Assembly: GCA_900540955.1 (NCBI GenBank)
Contig: UQIF01000027.1
Location: forward strand, 1-29,469
Direction of reading: 5' to 3'
DNA: 29,469 nt
From: an uncultured Olsenella sp.
GTDB taxonomy: Bacteria > Actinomycetota > Coriobacteriia > Coriobacteriales > Atopobiaceae
Shown here: piece by piece, positions 8,128 through 14,728 of the stretch
How the letters are laid out: every line of letters begins with the position of its first letter
How positions within the stretch are numbered: the stretch's first letter is position 1
Made by a program: the position numbers and the translations under genes
The notes under the pieces: generated by a model
The model's input: the letters and a program-made list of their open reading frames with translations, nothing else
Told to the model about the DNA's origin: nothing
Database searches by the model: none

Positions 8128-8169
8128 GGGCGCGCAGCGAGCTCATGCTCGTTGCGCGCCCCTTTCTTT
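8128..8169 (+). terminator. Rho-independent terminator after the SDR gene
   Basis: GGGCGCGCAGCGAG pairs with CTCGTTGCGCGCCC (one G-T pair) around a six-base loop, followed by CTTTCTTT. It closes the dehydrogenase transcript. Confidence 0.85.
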
Positions 8170-8233
8170 AAATGAAGCGTCGGCGGTCAAACTGGCAAGT
8201 GCCCCTCTTCCTTCCAAAAGGCGAATACTGCGC

Positions 8234-8262
8234 GTAAATGCTTGCTTTACTTGCTTTACACT
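8234..8262 (+). promoter_or_regulatory. Operator/promoter of the RelB-PIN operon
   Basis: A perfect tandem repeat of TTGCTTTAC (8242-8250 and 8251-8259) is preceded by an inverted partial copy GTAAATGC, and the second copy runs into a TACACT -10-like box. Repeated half-sites over the promoter are the usual layout for autoregulation by an antitoxin of this fold. No good -35 is visible. Confidence 0.5.
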
Positions 8263-8299
8263 AGTTGCAGCAGGAAAGCCCCAAAGAGAAGGCGATCCC

Positions 8300-8677
8300 A
8301 TGTCACTTACTGCGCAAGTCAACGCTCGCATCGACCCTGAGCTTAAGCGCTCGGGCGATAAGGGGCTCGCCGCCGCGGGCATCTCTCCCACCGAGGGGGT
8401 GCGAGCGCTCTACGAGCTCGCCTCCCTCTACGCAAAAACGCCCCACAAGCTTATCGCCGCACTTTACCCAAAGGCACACGAGCAAGCACAGAAAGCAGCG
8501 GCCGACGCAAGGGCGCGCAAGCTGGAGCTGGTCGACGAAGGCGCCTCGATTGTCGCCGACGCCTGCACCGAGCTCGGCATCAGCACGCCATCGAGCGCTG
8601 TTACGCCCTCGTTCGATGACCTTATCGAGCATGCATACGACGACAAATACGGCGCGTTCATGGGATGGCCCGAATGA
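8300..8677 (+). CDS. RelB/DinJ-type antitoxin
   Basis: A 125-residue protein. Its start, LTAQVNARIDPELKRSGDKGLAAAGISPTEGVRALYE, has the RelB/DinJ ribbon-helix-helix pattern: a VNARID strand, helix, LGIS-P-like turn, then a second helix. The remaining ~75 residues form a helical C-terminal region that would wrap the toxin. AGAAGG lies seven bases before the ATG. The stop codon overlaps the start of the PIN-domain gene (ATGA), so the pair is translationally coupled, as in classical toxin-antitoxin operons. Pairing of a RelB-type antitoxin with a PIN toxin rather than a RelE toxin is known but less common. Confidence 0.85.
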   Translation: MSLTAQVNARIDPELKRSGDKGLAAAGISPTEGVRALYELASLYAKTPHKLIAALYPKAHEQAQKAAADARARKLELVDEGASIVADACTELGISTPSSAVTPSFDDLIEHAYDDKYGAFMGWPE

Positions 8678-9186
8678 CGGATAAGCACCCTTGCCTCCTC
8701 ATAGACACGAACGTCTGGATCACGTACTTCCTCGGAAACAGGCCCGGCCACGATAACGCGAGGGCACTTCTTCGCGCAGCGGTTGAGCGCGGAGTCGACA
8801 TCGCTTATCCCGTTACCAGCTCAAAGGACCTCTTTTTCGTCATCGCAAAAGACATCAAGATGGGTTACCGGAACGAGCACGCGGGAGAGCTCTCAGATTC
8901 GGCCGCAGCGGCGGCCGAAGCAACCGCTTGGGCATGCGTTGAGCACCTGTCGGAGCTCGCCGTTGCCGTACCTTGCGACCACACCGACATCTGGATGGCC
9001 ACGCGCCAGCGCAAAATCCATGGTGATCTCGAGGATGACCTCGTGATAGCTGCCGCAATCCGCTCTCGCGCCGACCTCCTCGTAACGCTCGACGAGCGCC
9101 TCCGTGCACATGCGACCGTCGCCTGCACAGACGTAAAAACCGCCCTCCTCTGGCTCGAGAACCTCCCGAGCGAAGACCTTGCCTAA
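8674..9186 (+). CDS. PIN-domain ribonuclease toxin
   Basis: A 170-residue PIN-domain protein, predicted to cleave RNA with Mg2+ held by acidic residues. The N-terminal LLIDTNVWI carries the first catalytic aspartate (Asp11). SSKDLFFVIAK and HGDLEDDLVIAAAIRSRADLLVTLDERL give the later acidic cluster and the typical DxEDxLxxAAA...D.LVT end. I start at 8674, where ATGA overlaps the antitoxin stop. An ATG three codons earlier (8665) is also possible. It shares one transcript with the antitoxin. Downstream begins a region of decayed fragments, so this is the last intact gene of the block. Confidence 0.85.
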   Translation: MTDKHPCLLIDTNVWITYFLGNRPGHDNARALLRAAVERGVDIAYPVTSSKDLFFVIAKDIKMGYRNEHAGELSDSAAAAAEATAWACVEHLSELAVAVPCDHTDIWMATRQRKIHGDLEDDLVIAAAIRSRADLLVTLDERLRAHATVACTDVKTALLWLENLPSEDLA

Positions 9187-9202
9187 GCACGCCCTTCTCC
9201 CC

Positions 9203-9478
9203 CACACAAAAAAGCGCCCGCCACACGTGCTGAGCACGAAACGGTGGGTGCCATCACGTCAACGCAAGCGCGAAATCACGCGCGACGAACCCCTACAGCA
9301 CGTGTTCGTAGTCGTCGTTTACGGCGAGATGGCCGACGCTGCTGGCCTCGACCCCATGGCTCTCGATGGCGGTGATGCCGGTCTGCTGCTGGATGCGGCG
9401 AATCTCGTTGCGCATATCCACGCGCAGCTTGGCGGTGAAGGTTGGATAGCGACTCGTCGAAGAGCGGCACACCGGGTT
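9203..9478 (-). pseudogene. Internally deleted remnant of an ABC-transporter ATPase gene
   Basis: Three blocks match the ATPase gene at 11838-12914 in order. 9205-9300 matches the terminator region and last codons (11763-11846). 9301-9371 matches about 12048-12122. 9366-9477 matches about 12321-12425, including the DEPLSNLDAKLRVDMRNEIRR coding region. Both internal deletions fall at short direct repeats in the parent (CAGCACG near 11838/12045 and GATGGCGG near 12117/12323), the signature of slippage-type deletion. The terminator hairpin is also degraded. No protein of use can be made. Confidence 0.85.
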
Positions 9479-9517
9479 AACCAGGCGGACCTCTTGAGAT
9501 CATTCAAGCACGCCGTA

Positions 9518-9655
9518 CATTCATGGCACGACTCCTTAACGTGTCTGGGGGCTAGACCAACGCCCCCGAAGCTCTTCCGAACGCCGAGGCCCCGCATGCC
9601 AACCCCCATTTGTTGGCCATGCATTTCTAGGGGACGTTTCGCCAACCGCCTAAAC
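9518..9655 (-). repeat. Dispersed 140-bp leader repeat, copy B
   Basis: This is the second copy of the repeat described at 5369-5509. It has the same conserved ribosome site and ATG on the minus strand, but only six codons follow (MNVRRA, then stop). It sits between the ATPase remnant and a further gene remnant. Confidence 0.75.
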
Positions 9656-9717
9656 CTTGCATTCAAACGACATTTGTGTGCCACGACTGTGGCAACACAT
9701 GGGAGGTAAAGCTATAG
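9631..9717 (+). pseudogene. C-terminal remnant with a Cys-x2-Cys motif
   Basis: A plus-strand frame, open only from 9631, ends TTFVCHDCGNTWEVKL and stop. CxxCG followed by an aromatic residue is typical of zinc-ribbon tails in transposases and small regulators. An in-frame stop at 9628 and no start codon indicate a fragment. The parent family is not identifiable. Confidence 0.3.
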
Positions 9718-9718
9718 A

Positions 9719-10176
9719 GGCAAGGAGATAGCCTAGGCAATGCACTGCCCTGCAGTAAGCCTTTACCACCGGCGCCCGTCACCAATCAAGAGGGACACGA
9801 CGAATTCCATCAGGCGCTCGGGAATGTCAAGCGTCCGCCTGTTCAGGGAGGCGCTCGTCCACCACCGCGAAGTCAGCGCGCTCATACCCGCGCCCGATGC
9901 GCGCGTCGTCAAGGGAAGGCGAAACACGAGGCTCGACCTTTGCGATCATACGCTACCCTTCGACGATTCGTCGTCACTCTCTGCTTTGACGACTAGCTAT
10001 TGTGTCAACTCTAAGCCACATCGGTTATGGCAACGTAAAGAGCGAGTATCCGCACGGCACGGGCAATGCGCCCATCACAGCAAAAGGCGCTATATTTCAC
10101 AGTATCCACTAGTATTCAAGCGGATTTCAATCAGCGCATTATGCTGGAGCAATCGAGGTAAATCGACCATATTGCA
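9719..10176. other. Gene-poor region before the NERD gene
   Basis: About 450 bases without an intact gene. It contains a 46-base copy of part of the 6239 gene (9799-9844). The rest is AT-richer DNA in which I see only the promoter region of the downstream gene. Confidence 0.5.
9799..9844 (+). pseudogene. 46-bp duplicate of codons 28-42 of the small gene at 6239
   Basis: The bases match 6320-6365 with differences at only a few positions: CAC/CAT and CGC/CGT are silent, AAG/CAG changes Lys to Gln, and one lies at the edge. The similarity falls off sharply on both sides, so this is a short relic and not a gene. Confidence 0.75.
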
Positions 10177-10182
10177 TATAAT
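10177..10182 (+). promoter_or_regulatory. Candidate -10 box (TATAAT) of the NERD gene
   Basis: A perfect TATAAT lies 28 bases before the ATG at 10210, with a TG two bases upstream of it. No good -35 hexamer is visible, so it may behave as an extended -10-type promoter. Confidence 0.5.
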
Positions 10183-10209
10183 CTATGTATCAATAATTGG
10201 AGGTTTGCC

Positions 10210-10980
10210 ATGAGCCTGCTCAATATTCTCAAAGGCGAGGAGCCGCTGTTTCGCAAAGCCGGCATGCTTCTTAAGGGTGAGGACCTGAGCCCAGGCAACA
10301 CGGGCGAGTACCTCATCGACTACACCCTCGACCACGGCCTCTATGATGAAGAAAAGAAGCTGTACCGCAACCTCCTGGTTCCACGTCAGGGCATAACGGA
10401 CGCCTCCGAAATCGATGTCCTCATGCTCCACGAACGCGGCATCTACGTATTCGAAAGCAAGTATTACTCGGGCTGGATATTCGGCAGCGAAGATCAGCGC
10501 CAGTGGACCATAAGCCTCAACAAAGAAACGAAAGAGCGCTTCTATAACCCCGTCAAACAAAACAAGAACCACATTGAGACGCTCAAGAATGCGCTCGGCC
10601 TGCCCGAGGAAGCGTTTGTGAGCTTCATCGTATTCAGTGAACACTGCGAGCTCAAGAGCGTTCCCAAAAACACCAAGAGTATGGTCATCTGCCAAAGGAA
10701 TCATCTCGTCAAAAAGGTGAGAAATAGTCTCGATAGCCGTGTGTTCAGGTTCAATCACGAACAGCTGAACGAGGCAGGCAGGAAACTCGATGACCTATCA
10801 AAGGGCTCGACTGAAGATGCCAGGAAGGAACACATCGAGCAGGCGAAGGCCGTCGCCGAAGGTAAGGTCTGCCCCTACTGCGGCTCTAAGCTCGTCGAAC
10901 GCCACCGCAAGAGCGACGGCGGCATGTTCGTTGGCTGCAGCGCTTTCCCGAAGTGCAAGTACACGCGCAAAAAGTGGTGA
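10210..10980 (+). CDS. NERD nuclease-related protein with topoisomerase-type zinc ribbon
   Basis: A 256-residue two-domain protein. Residues ~25-150 form a NERD domain, a relative of restriction-type nucleases. It has TGEY (the GE site) near 31-34, the core RNLLVP, EIDVLMLHERGIYVFESKYYSGWIFG at 67-92 with the D/ExK-like E..FESK residues, and QWT. Residues ~221-256 form a C4 zinc ribbon (CPYCGSKL...GGMFVGCSAFPKCKYTRKKW) like those at the end of bacterial topoisomerase I. The combination implies binding and probably cutting of DNA or nucleic acid. GGAGG lies seven bases before the ATG. It stands alone, transcribed from its own promoter, in a region of decayed DNA. NERD proteins occur in both plasmid and defence contexts, so a defence role is possible but unproven. 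Confidence 0.9.
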   Translation: MSLLNILKGEEPLFRKAGMLLKGEDLSPGNTGEYLIDYTLDHGLYDEEKKLYRNLLVPRQGITDASEIDVLMLHERGIYVFESKYYSGWIFGSEDQRQWTISLNKETKERFYNPVKQNKNHIETLKNALGLPEEAFVSFIVFSEHCELKSVPKNTKSMVICQRNHLVKKVRNSLDSRVFRFNHEQLNEAGRKLDDLSKGSTEDARKEHIEQAKAVAEGKVCPYCGSKLVERHRKSDGGMFVGCSAFPKCKYTRKKW

Positions 10981-11078
10981 GATAGGCGCTGGTCACGACA
11001 ATAATTCAGCCGCACTAGCCCCGGAGATTTAGCCTTTGTTATTCTCGCACCAAGCATTATCCGCATTTCCAGCGGCTA
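10981..11078. other. Short spacer without features
   Basis: About 100 AT-rich bases between two convergent genes. I see no clear terminator hairpin. Confidence 0.4.
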
Positions 11079-11351
11079 TCATCGCGTCGAAGCTATGCGA
11101 GCTCGGACCTCAGCAAGGATGTGGCTGACAAAATACTCGGGAAGTCCAACGTTGTAGTGCTCGACGTAGTACGCAAGCACGTTCGGTCGCGAATAAGCGC
11201 CGTCACTGCTTCCGCCTCGGACTACCCCTTTTATGGGCTTACCACTAACAATATCAATGAGAGGCTCAACGGACATGCTCACAAAAGAAGACGGGGCGTT
11301 CTTAAGGTAGTAAATGATCATGGCCTTATGCGGGTATTCGCCTTCGACCAT
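11079..11351 (-). CDS. Small hypothetical protein (90 residues)
   Basis: A 90-residue frame starting MVEGEYPHKAMIIYYLKN, with a plausible G-rich ribosome site before the ATG at 11351. It has a Gly/Ser/Asn middle (GVVRGGSSDGAYSRPN) and a helical, Tyr-rich end (VLAYYVEHYNVGLPEYFVSHILAEVRARI). The residue mix looks like a real soluble protein and not a shadow frame, and nothing longer overlaps it. An in-frame ATG at 11387 would add 12 residues without a ribosome site. I do not recognise the family, and it could be a fragment of a longer gene. Confidence 0.5.
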   Translation of the reverse strand: MVEGEYPHKAMIIYYLKNAPSSFVSMSVEPLIDIVSGKPIKGVVRGGSSDGAYSRPNVLAYYVEHYNVGLPEYFVSHILAEVRARIASTR

Positions 11352-11425
11352 GCAATCCCCCCATCGTGGGATAACGGTCATCCCCATTTAAAAAGAAGCC
11401 CGTTTGTCAGGAAAGGGTGCCCGCC

Positions 11426-11536
11426 CTAATCCTTAAGGTGCCGCGGTTTCTTCCTTAGCCGTTTGAAAGCTAATTTGCCTAGGTCCACAACAAGAAAAGC
11501 GAGGACCCAAGCAGCGACATCCAGAATAAACTCCAT
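11426..11536 (-). CDS. Small single-span membrane protein (36 residues)
   Basis: An ATG at 11536, with AAGGGGAGG immediately upstream, opens a 36-codon frame. The product starts MEFILDVAAWVLAFLVVDLG, a single hydrophobic helix, followed by a strongly basic tail (KLAFKRLRKKPRHLKD). This inside-positive layout is typical of small bacterial membrane proteins, including some type I toxins. A longer frame in another phase (11433-11708) overlaps, but its product is unlike a protein family and Cys-rich. I favour the 36-residue frame. No antisense RNA promoter could be identified. Confidence 0.5.
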   Translation of the reverse strand: MEFILDVAAWVLAFLVVDLGKLAFKRLRKKPRHLKD

Positions 11537-11760
11537 GCCTCCCCTTCCATGTGTCATGAAAGAAATCACCTGCTGAATGCGCCGCGACCGATTCCCACGC
11601 CCTTCTTTCCATACGACGGGAAACCAGCACTACCACAAAATCGTATAAGAACTTTACTTCGAAGAACTCATGGTGGATGTCCCCACAATCGGACACCAAA
11701 AGGGTCATTTTGACTTGATGCTTCTCTCGCTATCGATTTGCCAGCCGCCCTTCTCCCCAC

Positions 11761-11809
11761 CAAAAAAGGCGCCCGCCGCACGTGCAGAGCACGAAACGGC
11801 GGGCGCCTT
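11761..11809 (-). terminator. Strong terminator of the iron-type ABC operon
   Basis: On the minus strand, a 12-bp GC-rich stem (AGGCGCCCGCCG with its complement) encloses an 18-base loop and is followed by a run of six T, about 30 bases after the ATPase stop codon. A degraded copy sits next to the ATPase remnant at 9205. Confidence 0.9.
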
Positions 11810-11837
11810 CACGTCAACGCAAGCGCGCGACGAACCC

Positions 11838-12914
11838 CTACAGCACGTGGACGTCCTCGGGGCCGAACTTGACGAACGCCTCGTCGCCGACCTCGTAGAT
11901 CTTGTGGTTCTTGGGGTTGAAGTCGGTGATCTTCACGAGCGTGTTGCCGACCATGACCTGGTAGTTCTGGTAGTTGCCCATAAAGCGCGAGAGCGTGACG
12001 CGGCACGGCAGCACGCCCTCGTCGGCGAGCGTGGCCGCCTCGGGACGCAGCACGAGCACGCAGTCGTCGCCGACGGCGAGGTGGCCGATGTTGCTGACCT
12101 CGACCTCGTGGCCCTCGATGGCGGCCACGCCCGACTCGCCGTCCTTCTGCGCGAGGGAGCCGCGCAGGAAGTTGGACTCGCCGATGAAGTCGGCCACGAA
12201 CTCGTCGACCGGGTGGTAGTAGACGGTGTGGGGGTCGCCGACCTGGTCGATCAGGCCCTTCTTCATGATGATGATGTTGTCGGACAGCGCCATGGCCTCG
12301 GACTGGTCGTGCGTGACGTAGATGGCGGTGATGCCGGCCTGCTGCTGGATGCGGCGGATCTCGTTGCGCATGTCGACGCGCAGCTTCGCGTCGAGGTTGG
12401 ACAGCGGCTCGTCGAAGAGCAGCACGCCGGGCTCGAGCACGAGCGCGCGGGCGAGCGCCACACGCTGCTGCTGGCCGCCGGAGAGCTGGTTGGTCATGCG
12501 GTCTTCCATGCCCTCGAGGCCGACCATGCCCAGGATGCCGTGGACCTTCTCGGCGATCTGCTCCTTGGGGAGCTTGCGCAGCTTGAGGCCGTAGGCGACG
12601 TTGTCGAAGATGTTGTAGTGCGGCAGCAGGGCGTAGCTCTGGAAGACCATCGCGGTGTCGCGCTTGTTGGGCGTGAGCTCGTTGATGGCCTCGCCGCCGA
12701 GGTAGATCTCGCCCTCGTTGGGGCTCTCGAAACCGGCGATCATGCGCAGGATCGTGGTCTTGCCGCAGCCGGAGGGGCCCAGCAGCGTCACGAACTCGCC
12801 CGGAGCGATCTCGATGTTGGCGTCATGGACGGCGTAGAAATCCTTGCCGGTCTTGGGGTCCTGGTAGATCTTGGACACGTGCTCGAGGCGCACGCCCTTC
12901 TTCTCTTTTGCCAT
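11838..12914 (-). CDS. ABC transporter ATP-binding protein, FbpC/PotA type
   Basis: A 358-residue ATPase that powers the adjacent importer at the inner face of the membrane. Walker A GPSGCGKTT is at residues 46-54, the Q-loop in VFQSYALLPH, signature LSGGQ at 144-148, Walker B LLFDEP at 165-170, and the H-loop in YVTHDQSEA. The last ~100 residues form the TOBE substrate-sensing domain (VLVLRPEAA...FMGNYQNYQVMV). This domain layout is shared by iron(III), putrescine/spermidine and phosphonate importers. GGAGG lies just before the ATG, and the start is two bases after the permease stop. Third gene of a binding protein-permease-ATPase operon. The partner proteins argue for iron, see their entries. 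Confidence 0.92.
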   Translation of the reverse strand: MAKEKKGVRLEHVSKIYQDPKTGKDFYAVHDANIEIAPGEFVTLLGPSGCGKTTILRMIAGFESPNEGEIYLGGEAINELTPNKRDTAMVFQSYALLPHYNIFDNVAYGLKLRKLPKEQIAEKVHGILGMVGLEGMEDRMTNQLSGGQQQRVALARALVLEPGVLLFDEPLSNLDAKLRVDMRNEIRRIQQQAGITAIYVTHDQSEAMALSDNIIIMKKGLIDQVGDPHTVYYHPVDEFVADFIGESNFLRGSLAQKDGESGVAAIEGHEVEVSNIGHLAVGDDCVLVLRPEAATLADEGVLPCRVTLSRFMGNYQNYQVMVGNTLVKITDFNPKNHKIYEVGDEAFVKFGPEDVHVL

Positions 12915-12916
12915 GG

Positions 12917-14632
12917 CTAGTCCTCCTCAGACTGGAGCTTCTTGCTGGTACCGAAGTGCTTGATGGCAAGGTTCATGAGGAGAACCGAGCCGTACGTGAT
13001 GGCGATGAGGATCGTGGCGAACGCGCACGCGATGCCGTAGTTGCCCTTCTCGGCGAACTCGTTGATCTGCACCGTGATCAGCAGGAACTGCGGCGTCACG
13101 AGCAGGATGATCGCGGAGATGGCGGTGATGGAGCGCACGAACGCGGTGACGAGGCCCGAGAAGAACGAGTCCTTGATGAGCGGCAGGGTGACCGTGCGGA
13201 AAACGGTGAAGCTGTCGGCGCCCATGTCGTAGGCCGACTCCTCGATGGACTTGTCGATCTGGCGCAAGGCCGAGATGCCCGAGCGCGTGCCGGTGGGCAG
13301 CGAGCGCACGATGAAGACGATGATGAGGACCGCCGCCGAGCCGTAGAGCCCCTGCAGGATGCCCGTGTGGAACAGGCCGCCCGAGAAGCCGCGGATATAG
13401 CCGACGCCCAGGACGGTGCCGGGGACGGCCATGGCGAGCATCGAGACCGCCTCGATGAAGCCCTTGGACTTGAAGTTCCTCTTTACCACGAGGTACGAGA
13501 TGATCATCGAGAGAATCGCCGTGATAGGCGCGGCGACAAGCGACAGCAGGAACGAGTCGCGGAAGGCCTGGAAGCCGTGGTACTTGGTGAAGACCTGCTG
13601 GAACCACTTGGTCGTCAGCGAGAAGTCGTAGCCCCAGGTCTTGAAGAGGGCGCCGAACGGCACGCAGAGGTACATGACCACGACGAAGACAGCGAGCACG
13701 GAGCAGAAGGTGGCCAGCGGCAGGCGCACGGACGCGTCGGTGATGAGCATGCGTTGGCGGCTCGCCTTGCCCGAGAGCGTCGCCGTGGACTTGGCCTCGA
13801 GCACGTACTTCTGGACGACGAACATGAGCAGCGTGATGCACAGCAGCACGACGGCCATCGCCGCGGCGCCCTGCTTGTCGTAGGCACCGGTGATCTGCAG
13901 GTAAATCGTGGTGGCAAGCGTGTCGTAGGAGCCGCCGATGATCATCGGGTTGGCGAAGTCGGCGATGGACTCGATGAAGGTGACGAGGAAGGCGTTGCCG
14001 AGGCCCGGCATGATCAGCGGCAGCGTGACCGAGGTGAAGACCTTCCAGCGGGAGGCGCCCATGTCGCGCGCGGCCTCCTCGAGCGACGGGTCGATGTTCT
14101 TGAGCAGGCCCTTGAGCATCATGTAGCACACGGGGAAGAAGGTCAGCGTCTGGACGACGAAGATGCCCCAGAAGCCGTAGACCGAGTTGTCGTAGATGCC
14201 CAGCAGGTAGCGGGTGATCAGGCCCGACTTGCCGAAGAGCATGATGATGGAGAGCGAGAGCACGAACGGCGGCGAGACCACGGGGAGCATGGAGACGACC
14301 TGGAACAGGCCGCCCATGAACTTGGTCTTGAGCTGGACGTAGACCTCGACGTAGGCGAACAGAAGGCCCACCAGCGCGCTCACGATGGAGACGAGGAAGC
14401 CGACCGCGAGGGTGTTCGTGATAGCCTTGGTGAAGGACGGCATCGCGAGCACGCGCGAGAAGACATCCAGCGACGGGCCGGACTCCGTGATGAAGGAGTC
14501 CACGAGCAGGATCGCCAACGGATAGAGGATAAACAACGTCAGGAAGGCGATAAGCACCACGATCGTTGTGACCATGATGGGGTCGCCCATCAATTTCTTT
14601 CTGTCGAGCGCCGCTCCTTGGTCCTTAGCCAT
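12917..14632 (-). CDS. ABC transporter permease, fused double-domain FbpB type
   Basis: A 571-residue integral membrane protein with two permease halves in one chain, about twelve hydrophobic spans. The EAA-type coupling loops are seen twice: EEAARDMGASRWKVFTSVTLPLIMPGL in the first half and EESAYDMGADSFTVFRTVTLPLIKDSF in the second. Each begins with the EAA-like segment and ends in the conserved TLPL. Such fused permeases are the rule for ferric-iron (FbpB/AfuB) importers and are also found in some phosphonate importers. GGGGGGA precedes the ATG at 14632. It is joined tightly to the ATPase gene but separated from the binding-protein gene by about 95 bases containing a hairpin. Confidence 0.92.
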   Translation of the reverse strand: MAKDQGAALDRKKLMGDPIMVTTIVVLIAFLTLFILYPLAILLVDSFITESGPSLDVFSRVLAMPSFTKAITNTLAVGFLVSIVSALVGLLFAYVEVYVQLKTKFMGGLFQVVSMLPVVSPPFVLSLSIIMLFGKSGLITRYLLGIYDNSVYGFWGIFVVQTLTFFPVCYMMLKGLLKNIDPSLEEAARDMGASRWKVFTSVTLPLIMPGLGNAFLVTFIESIADFANPMIIGGSYDTLATTIYLQITGAYDKQGAAAMAVVLLCITLLMFVVQKYVLEAKSTATLSGKASRQRMLITDASVRLPLATFCSVLAVFVVVMYLCVPFGALFKTWGYDFSLTTKWFQQVFTKYHGFQAFRDSFLLSLVAAPITAILSMIISYLVVKRNFKSKGFIEAVSMLAMAVPGTVLGVGYIRGFSGGLFHTGILQGLYGSAAVLIIVFIVRSLPTGTRSGISALRQIDKSIEESAYDMGADSFTVFRTVTLPLIKDSFFSGLVTAFVRSITAISAIILLVTPQFLLITVQINEFAEKGNYGIACAFATILIAITYGSVLLMNLAIKHFGTSKKLQSEED

Positions 14633-14654
14633 GCGCTCCCCCCTTTCTCAGTAC

Positions 14655-14690
14655 CGACGCCGAGAAGAGCTTGTGCCCTTCTCGGCGTCG
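14655..14690 (-). promoter_or_regulatory. Intercistronic hairpin between binding protein and permease
   Basis: A perfect 13-bp stem (CGACGCCGAGAAG and its complement) with a 10-base loop and no following T run. It lies between the binding-protein stop and permease start. Such hairpins often protect the upstream message end, so that binding protein is made in excess over the membrane parts. Confidence 0.75.
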
Positions 14691-14728
14691 AGACTAGCTG
14701 CTAAAACTCGAGTTACGCTCGTTGGGCG

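Noticed and set aside
11433..11708. 91-codon minus-strand frame
   Set aside because: No ribosome site and an atypical Cys-rich product; the overlapping 36-codon frame with a strong ribosome site fits better.
14655..14690. Rho-independent terminator inside the ABC operon
   Set aside because: The stem is strong but no T run follows, and the downstream genes clearly belong to the same operon.
12908..14704. Long plus-strand frame of 598 codons opposite the permease
   Set aside because: It is antisense to a clear permease gene, its product is His/Asp/Glu/Arg-rich low complexity, and it follows from GC-rich codon use on the other strand.
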